NCBI GenBank assembly: GCA_025464735.1
Contig: JAODMX010000239.1
Location: 1 to 8,849 of the forward strand
Direction: 5' to 3'
Origin: Frondihabitans sp.
GTDB lineage: Bacteria; Actinomycetota; Actinomycetes; Actinomycetales; Microbacteriaceae
Length of the DNA: 8,849 nucleotides
Positions 4,897 through 8,849 of the stretch are shown here, piece by piece (the first letter of the stretch is position 1; each line of letters begins with the position of its first letter). The notes beneath the pieces were generated by a model that saw nothing but the letters and a program-made list of their open reading frames with translations, ran no database searches and was not told the origin of the DNA. A program made the translations under genes and the position numbers.

Positions 4897-6642
4897 ATGA
4901 CCTCGATCATCCGTACCACCGTCGGCGCCGGCGCAGCCTTTGTGCTCGTCGCCGGCCTCGCCACCGGTGGCGCCTTCAGCGCGCCCTCTGCGTCCGCTGC
5001 GACCTCGACCGCGACGAGCTCGACAGCCACCGCAACGGCGACGGCGAGTGCCACCGCAACGCCGACAGCGACCGCAACGCCGACGTCGACTGCCACGTCG
5101 AGCGGCTCCACGGGCACGAGTTCAACGACGACCAAGGCCACGACCTCGGACACCGACCCCTCGCTCGCAGCACAGCAGGCCGCGGGCAACCACGCCATGG
5201 GGTCGACGATCCCCGCCTCGGATCCTGCATCGGCCGCGTCTACGGGAACGCTCGCGAAGTCCAACGCGCTTCTGAATACCAACGCGCTGGCCGCCCTCGC
5301 GCACCCGGCGGGGCTCCCAGGCCTGGACGTGAGCGCGTATCAGCCGTCCATCAACTGGAGCACGGTCGCCTCGAACGGCGCCAAATTCGCCTACATCAAG
5401 GCGACCGAGGGCACGACCTACGCGAGCAGCACGTTCGCGTCGCAGTACAACGGCGCCTACGCCGCCGGGCTCGTCCGGGGGGCCTACCACTTCGCGACGC
5501 CGAACACGTCATCCGGTGCGGCGCAGGCCGACTACTTCGTCGCCCACGGCGGCGGCTGGTCGAACGACGGCAAGACGCTCCCCCCGCTCCTCGACATCGA
5601 GTACGGCTACAACGCCACCTGCTGGGGCCTGAGCACGGCGTCGATGATCTCGTGGATCTCGGCGTTCTCCAACGAGGTGCTCGCGAAGACGGGAATCCGG
5701 CCGGCGATCTACTCGACCACCGACTGGTGGACCCAGTGCACCGGCAACAGCTCGGCGTTCTCGAAGAACCCCCTGTTCATCGCCCACTACACCTCGGCGG
5801 CCTCCCCCACCCCGCTGCCCGCCAGCTGGTCGTCGTACTCAATCTGGCAGTGGGCCGACTCGGGTACGTTCCCCGGTGACCAGGACGTCTTCAACGGCAC
5901 GGCCGCCGCTCTGACGCTTCTCGCAACGGGCGGTCTCGGCACCCCGATTCCTACGCCCGCAGCCGACGCCGGGGCGACGCTCTTAGCGGGCGCGAGTCTG
6001 ACGAGCAACCAGACGATCGTGTCGTCGAACCGGCAGTACAAACTCACGATGGGTTCCGACGGCAACCTCGTGCTCCGCGGTAACGGGAGACCAGTCTGGC
6101 AGACTCACACGACTGCCAATCCCGGCGCAAAGGCCACCATGCAGACCGACGGCAATTTCGTCGTGTACTCCACGGCAAGCAAGGCGCTCTGGAGTAGCAA
6201 GACCGCAGGATCCGGATCCGGGGGCAAGGTCGTGATCCAAGCCAGTGGCGATCTGCAGGTGGTGACGCCGTCGGGCATCCAGTGGCACGACTCCGCCGCT
6301 GGGAGCGACACCCTGAGCGCCGGCAGCGAGCTCGACACGAACATGTATCTCCACGATGCCAGCGGAACGATGCAGGCAATCCTCCAGACCGACGGCAACT
6401 TCGTGGTCTACCAGGGCGGTAAGGCCAAGTGGAGCTCGAAGACATCGGCATACCGCTGGTCGCACGCGTCGCTGCAGACCGACGGCAACCTCGTCGTCTA
6501 CGACTACAGCGGGATCGCGCGCTGGAACTCGCGCACCTACACCGTCGGCAGCGGAACCATCCTGAAGATGCAGGCGGACGGCAATCTCGTCCTCTACAAG
6601 GGCACCAAGGCCGTCTGGAACAGCCACACCGCCATCAACTAG
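4897..6642 (+). CDS. Secreted GH25 lysozyme (muramidase) with two B-lectin domains, copy 2
   Basis: This 581-residue exported protein is paralogous to the gene before it. The signal peptide (1-34, cut near SASA-A) is followed by a linker of about 100 residues. Its first half (35-85) is almost pure Thr/Ala/Ser with a few Pro, a likely O-glycosylated spacer. The GH25 domain (about 140-345) is canonical: GLDVSAYQ with Asp144, IKATEG at 167-172, GAYHF at 195-199, PPLLDIE with Asp233 and Glu235, and GDQDVFNG at 327-334. Cys242 and Cys281 match the cysteine pair of copy 1. Two lectin domains (about 362-465 and 473-581) hold six QxDxNxVxY positions. Four are intact (416-424, 497-505, 527-535, 559-567); those near 386 and 448 have lost key residues. 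It has its own promoter region behind a terminator. It likely acts on peptidoglycan outside the cell, with the lectins anchoring it to wall glycans. Confidence 0.93.
   Translation: MTSIIRTTVGAGAAFVLVAGLATGGAFSAPSASAATSTATSSTATATATASATATPTATATPTSTATSSGSTGTSSTTTKATTSDTDPSLAAQQAAGNHAMGSTIPASDPASAASTGTLAKSNALLNTNALAALAHPAGLPGLDVSAYQPSINWSTVASNGAKFAYIKATEGTTYASSTFASQYNGAYAAGLVRGAYHFATPNTSSGAAQADYFVAHGGGWSNDGKTLPPLLDIEYGYNATCWGLSTASMISWISAFSNEVLAKTGIRPAIYSTTDWWTQCTGNSSAFSKNPLFIAHYTSAASPTPLPASWSSYSIWQWADSGTFPGDQDVFNGTAAALTLLATGGLGTPIPTPAADAGATLLAGASLTSNQTIVSSNRQYKLTMGSDGNLVLRGNGRPVWQTHTTANPGAKATMQTDGNFVVYSTASKALWSSKTAGSGSGGKVVIQASGDLQVVTPSGIQWHDSAAGSDTLSAGSELDTNMYLHDASGTMQAILQTDGNFVVYQGGKAKWSSKTSAYRWSHASLQTDGNLVVYDYSGIARWNSRTYTVGSGTILKMQADGNLVLYKGTKAVWNSHTAIN
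5029..5084 (+). repeat. Short DNA repeats encoding the Thr/Ala linker of lysozyme 2
   Basis: ACCGCAACGCCGAC occurs at 5053-5066 and 5071-5084, with a one-mismatch copy at 5029-5042. All encode parts of the TATATAT/TATPT linker. The spacings (24 and 18 bases) are multiples of three, so gain or loss of units would change linker length without shifting the frame. Confidence 0.7.
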
Positions 6643-6679
6643 CGAAACTCCGTTCGTTCCGCCCTATCGCTGACTCGAA

Positions 6680-6697
6680 TAAAGTGATATCACTTTA
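6680..6697. promoter_or_regulatory. Perfect 18-bp palindrome, candidate operator of the SPFH-RHH operon
   Basis: TAAAGTGATATCACTTTA is identical to its reverse complement over all 18 bases and is AT-rich within a GC-rich region. It overlaps the start of a candidate -10 box (TACTAT, 6696-6701) and lies 28 bases before the SPFH start codon. This is where a repressor would act. The second gene of the operon encodes a ribbon-helix-helix protein, a family that binds such palindromes as dimers of dimers. Autoregulation is therefore the leading inference. A global regulator is the alternative. Confidence 0.75.
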
Positions 6698-6701
6698 CTA
6701 T
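6696..6701 (+). promoter_or_regulatory. Candidate -10 element of the SPFH operon
   Basis: TACTAT matches the -10 consensus well. It would start transcription near 6708, which leaves a leader of under 20 bases containing GGAAGGA (6712-6718) as ribosome site, six bases before the ATG at 6725. TGACTC at 6671-6676 is a possible but distant -35, with a 19-base spacer that contains most of the palindrome. Confidence 0.5.
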
Positions 6702-6724
6702 CAGTCATTACGGAAGGAACGACG

Positions 6725-7627
6725 ATGTCCAGTCCCGAAATCCAACCCGTGCCCGTCGGCCACAACGGCGCACGCGTCGATATCCACGAGCGCGCCGCAG
6801 GAGCCCTGAACGGAGGCCTCGGCATCCTTGCCCTGGCCGTCTGTGCGGCGGGGGCCATCGCGCTCCTGACCAGCACCACGCTCGCCGGGTGGGCGACCAT
6901 CCCCGTCCTGATGTTCATCATCATCCTGTCGTCGCTCGTCATCGTGCAGCCGGGACAAACCCGAGTGATCCAGTTCTTCGGTCGCTACGTCGGCACCGTC
7001 CGGCGCACCGGGCTCAGCTGGGTACTGCCCCTCACCACACGACAGAGCGTGAGCGTCAGGGTGCGCAACTTCGAGACGAACCGCCTCAAGGTCAACGACG
7101 CCGACGGCAACCCGGTCGAAATCGCGGCCATCGTGGTCTGGCAGGTCGCCGACACCTCGAAGGCCACCTACGCGGTCGACAGCTACCTCGACTTCGTTTC
7201 CGTGCAGGCCGAGTCGGCACTCCGACACACAGCCACGACGCACCCGTACGACAACGCCGACAGTGAGGGCGAGTCCCTTCGCGGCTCCACGGACATGGTC
7301 GCCGGCGAACTGGCGAAGGAGGTCGCCGAGCGCGTTCTCCTCGCCGGCGTCGAGATCGTCGAGGTGCGCATCAGCCACCTCGCCTACGCCGCCGAGATCG
7401 CGCAGGCGATGCTTCGTCGCCAGCAGGCCAACGCGGTCGTCGCTGCCCGCTCCCGCATCGTCGAAGGCGCCGTCGGCATGGTCGAGATGGCACTCCAGCA
7501 GCTCGGCGAGCGCGAGATCGTCGACCTGGACGACGAACGCAAGGCCGCCATGGTCAGCAACCTGATGGTCGTCCTGTGCGGTGACCAACCCACCTCCCCG
7601 ATCGTCAACGCCGGCACGCTCTACTGA
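6725..7627 (+). CDS. SPFH/Band-7 (prohibitin/stomatin-like) membrane protein
   Basis: This is a 300-residue membrane protein. Residues 1-27 are polar and probably cytosolic. Two hydrophobic segments follow (about 30-52 and 56-74) with a very short turn, forming a hairpin anchor. The SPFH domain runs over about 75-240: [19 protein letters not shown], then strands including [17 protein letters not shown] and VVWQVAD, then the helical section [10 protein letters not shown] and the typical [21 protein letters not shown] with [10 protein letters not shown] helical tail ends near 285. Such proteins oligomerise on the inner membrane and act as scaffolds for proteases or lipid domains; the partner here is unknown. 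No NfeD-like partner gene is adjacent. Instead a small DNA-binding protein follows two bases after the stop, so the two are surely co-transcribed. Confidence 0.92.
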   Translation: MSSPEIQPVPVGHNGARVDIHERAAGALNGGLGILALAVCAAGAIALLTSTTLAGWATIPVLMFIIILSSLVIVQPGQTRVIQFFGRYVGTVRRTGLSWVLPLTTRQSVSVRVRNFETNRLKVNDADGNPVEIAAIVVWQVADTSKATYAVDSYLDFVSVQAESALRHTATTHPYDNADSEGESLRGSTDMVAGELAKEVAERVLLAGVEIVEVRISHLAYAAEIAQAMLRRQQANAVVAARSRIVEGAVGMVEMALQQLGEREIVDLDDERKAAMVSNLMVVLCGDQPTSPIVNAGTLY

Positions 7628-7629
7628 CC

Positions 7630-7827
7630 GTGGCGAGCGAGAGGAAGCAGCTCCTCCTCCGGATCGACCCTGCCGTCCACGACGCCCTCGTCCGCTGGGC
7701 GGCAGACGACCTTCGCAGCGTCAACTCGCAGATCGACTACCTTCTGCGCGAAGCGCTGCGAGCGGCGGGACGACTGCCCGCGAAGGCAGCACCGCCATCG
7801 CGTCGCGGCAGACCCCCTGCCGAGTGA
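7630..7827 (+). CDS. Arc-like ribbon-helix-helix DNA-binding protein with basic AT-hook-like tail
   Basis: This 65-residue protein fits the ribbon-helix-helix (MetJ/Arc, HicB-like) fold. A strand KQLLLRIDP (6-14) is followed by helix [16 protein letters not shown] and, after an RSVNSQ turn, helix [15 protein letters not shown] (33-47). The S-V-N-S-Q-I pattern at the second helix start is typical of Arc-type antitoxin domains. The tail [11 protein letters not shown] contains RGRP, the AT-hook core. The GTG start two bases after the SPFH stop gives the tightest possible coupling; a GAGAGGAAG run just inside the gene is not a usable ribosome site. A likely role is repression of its own operon through the palindrome at 6680-6697. 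No toxin gene is adjacent, so an antitoxin role is not supported. Confidence 0.85.
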   Translation: MASERKQLLLRIDPAVHDALVRWAADDLRSVNSQIDYLLREALRAAGRLPAKAAPPSRRGRPPAE

Positions 7828-7846
7828 TCGTCGAATGTAGCTTCGG

Positions 7847-8041
7847 TCAGGCGTCGGTGAGGTCGAACTGCGCTTCGTACGCCTCTCGACGACGCCCCAC
7901 GAACGAGATGATCGCGATGACCGCGGACAGGACGAGAACGGCCCCCAGATCGATGGCCACTCCCAGGAGGCCCAGGTGGTGATACGCCTGGACGAGCACG
8001 GCGAGGGCCACGATGACGATGAAGCCGACGGCTTTCAGCAT
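7847..8041 (-). CDS. Small two-helix membrane protein, unknown function
   Basis: This 64-residue protein starts at the ATG at 8041, which has AGGAGGG eight bases upstream. The frame stays open further upstream, to about 8212, but that stretch reads as low-hydrophobicity, unconserved-looking sequence and overlaps the end of the VOC gene. I prefer the short form. Two hydrophobic segments are visible (about 4-19 and 24-49), separated by YHHLG. A basic GRRREAYEAQFDLTDA tail would be cytosolic. I recognise no family. It converges on the RHH gene with only 19 bases between stops. It is probably expressed from the gap 8042-8141 and may be independent of its neighbours. Confidence 0.72.
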   Translation of the reverse strand: MLKAVGFIVIVALAVLVQAYHHLGLLGVAIDLGAVLVLSAVIAIISFVGRRREAYEAQFDLTDA

Positions 8042-8049
8042 GGGCGCTT

Positions 8050-8056
8050 CCCTCCT
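8050..8056 (-). promoter_or_regulatory. Shine-Dalgarno that fixes the start of the small membrane protein
   Basis: AGGAGGG on the minus strand lies eight bases before the ATG at 8041. A TAGTGT box (8076-8071, minus) just upstream fits TANNNT and may be its -10 element; no clear -35 accompanies it. Confidence 0.7.
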
Positions 8057-8141
8057 GAAGGGTTTCGCCCACACTAATCCACCTCGCGCGACGATGGGCT
8101 GAGAATTCCCTATCACCGTGGTGGAATGTGACGACGTGAGG

Positions 8142-8849
8142 TCAGGCCGACTTGACAGCGACCTGGATCCGATTCGCCCAGGGATCCTCAAATCCCACCA
8201 TGGCGCCGTCATCAGCCGTCGCCACCCCGTGGTGACGCAGCCGCTCGCTGAGAGACCCCAGATCGTCGGCGCTCGGGACCTCGATGCGCACGAGCCCCAG
8301 ACCGAGGGCGAGCCGCCGCCGACCGGCGCCAGCGCTGTTCCAGGTGTTCATGGCCATGTGGTGGTGATACTTGCCCGCGCTGACGAAGAGCGCCTGGGGC
8401 CCGAACTCACTGGTCGTCTCGAAGCCGAGCTGATCGACGTAGAAGCGGCGAGCGCTCTCGACGTCACCGACGCTCAGGTGCACGTGGCCGACGGTCGCCG
8501 GGCGCGCGGCCGGGTCGGCCAGTGCCGTCTCGTCGAGGTTCTGCTGGAGGAACAGATTCGGATCGAGCGCGAGGCTCGCCATGTCGATCTGCCCGTGAGT
8601 CCAGCTCCACTCCGTGCGCGAGCGATCCCAGTAGAGCTCGATCCCGTTGCCTTCGGGGTCGTTGAAGTAGAACGCCTTGCTGACAAGGTGGTCGGCGCTT
8701 CCAGTGAACGAGCGCGGGTCTCGGGAAGCCACGGAGTAGACGGCGGCGGCGAGATCGGCCTCGGTCTCGAAGAGGATCGCCGTGTGGAACAGACCCGCTT
8801 GGCGGGGCCCGGCATGCTTCAGCTCTGGCGCGTGTTCGAGGATCACGAT
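8142..8849 (-). CDS. VOC-family (glyoxalase/extradiol dioxygenase) protein, CatE-like, 5' end outside the window
   Basis: About 236 residues are visible, and the frame stays open at the right edge. The apparent GTG start at 8846 is really an internal Val codon in IVILEHAPEL. Around 50-60 N-terminal residues are missing by comparison with Bacillus CatE (about 285 residues). The rest matches that protein module by module. In the first VOC half are GLFHTAI, SKAFYFNDPEGNGIELYWDR and the TEW that follows. A linker leads into the second half with GHVHLSVGDVESARRFY, then the signature ALFVSAGKYHHHMAMNTW. His and Glu residues in these motifs are candidates for the metal site. CatE-type proteins are annotated as catechol 2,3-dioxygenases, but many members probably act on other substrates. 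No aromatic-degradation genes are visible nearby. Confidence 0.9.
   Translation of the reverse strand: MVILEHAPELKHAGPRQAGLFHTAILFETEADLAAAVYSVASRDPRSFTGSADHLVSKAFYFNDPEGNGIELYWDRSRTEWSWTHGQIDMASLALDPNLFLQQNLDETALADPAARPATVGHVHLSVGDVESARRFYVDQLGFETTSEFGPQALFVSAGKYHHHMAMNTWNSAGAGRRRLALGLGLVRIEVPSADDLGSLSERLRHHGVATADDGAMVGFEDPWANRIQVAVKSA

Noticed and set aside
4872..5879. 335-codon plus-strand frame overlapping the start of lysozyme 2
   Set aside because: It is a frame-shifted shadow dominated by Arg and His runs; the GH25 frame carries the conserved motifs.
4109..6590. CRISPR-like or mobile repeat array from recurring CAGACCGACGGCAAC
   Set aside because: The copies are in frame and encode the repeated lectin sugar-site motif. 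Spacing follows the protein fold, and there are no unique spacers or cas genes.
3074..6642. Prophage lysis cassette
   Set aside because: GH25 enzymes occur as phage endolysins, but these carry Sec signal peptides, linkers and lectin domains. No holin, structural or integrase genes are visible.
6701..7588. 295-codon minus-strand frame opposite the SPFH gene
   Set aside because: The Asp/His/Val-rich antisense translation has no domain and its start would sit in the operon's leader. The SPFH frame is unambiguous.
7630..7827. Toxin-antitoxin system based on the Arc/HicB-like protein
   Set aside because: No toxin-sized gene with a toxin motif is adjacent. The co-transcribed partner is an SPFH membrane protein and the convergent small membrane gene is on the other strand.
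7581..7982. 133-codon plus-strand frame covering the RHH gene
   Set aside because: The Arg/Pro-rich shadow overlaps both the SPFH end and the RHH gene, and the RHH frame has a recognisable fold pattern.
8042..8212. Extended N-terminus of the small membrane protein
   Set aside because: The extra 57 residues overlap the VOC gene end and lack a good ribosome site, while the ATG at 8041 has AGGAGGG at ideal spacing.
8844..8846. GTG as the start of the VOC gene
   Set aside because: The frame continues to the window edge and the CatE family has about 50-60 more residues upstream, so this is an internal Val codon.

Overview
The window is high-GC DNA, with a strong G/C bias at third codon positions and frequent GTG starts. 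Its gene types (actinobacterial agmatine pathway, secreted GH25 lysozymes with bulb-type lectin domains, SPFH protein plus ribbon-helix-helix partner) suggest the chromosome of an actinobacterium. A Microbacteriaceae-like source is my best guess, inferred from protein style and not from any search. There is no rRNA, tRNA, CRISPR array, transposase or phage structural gene, and no intergenic gap exceeds about 200 bases.

Layout. Bases 1-155 are a GC-rich repeat and palindrome region downstream of aguA. Bases 156-2260 (minus) are a two-gene operon, aguB then aguA, joined by a 4-base GTGA overlap. It encodes conversion of agmatine to N-carbamoylputrescine and then to putrescine. A divergent TetR-family regulator (2343-2963, plus) shares an 82-base promoter region with it. 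That region holds a TTGATC-N4-GATCAA operator overlapping a candidate aguB -10 box. The regulator appears to be translated from a leaderless mRNA.

Bases 3074-4699 and 4897-6642 (plus) are two tandem paralogous secreted proteins. Each has a signal peptide, a Ser/Thr/Ala-rich linker, a GH25 muramidase domain and two bulb-type (B-lectin) mannose-binding-like domains. A strong intrinsic terminator separates them, and each has its own candidate promoter. Upstream of the second is a set of 9-base-phased GTTAC repeats that could bind a response regulator. The pair looks like a carbohydrate-targeted peptidoglycan-lytic module.

Bases 6725-7827 (plus) are a two-gene operon: an SPFH/Band-7 membrane protein and a 65-residue ribbon-helix-helix protein with an AT-hook-like basic tail. 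A perfect 18-bp palindrome lies in its promoter and is the obvious candidate operator for the small protein. A 64-residue two-helix membrane protein (7847-8041, minus) converges on this operon. The right edge carries the 3' part of a CatE-like extradiol dioxygenase/VOC gene (8142-8849, minus), whose start lies outside the window.

Most interesting for follow-up are the tandem lectin-lysozymes with asymmetric sugar-site decay and different upstream control, and the palindrome-SPFH-RHH unit. Neither can be called new from sequence alone.
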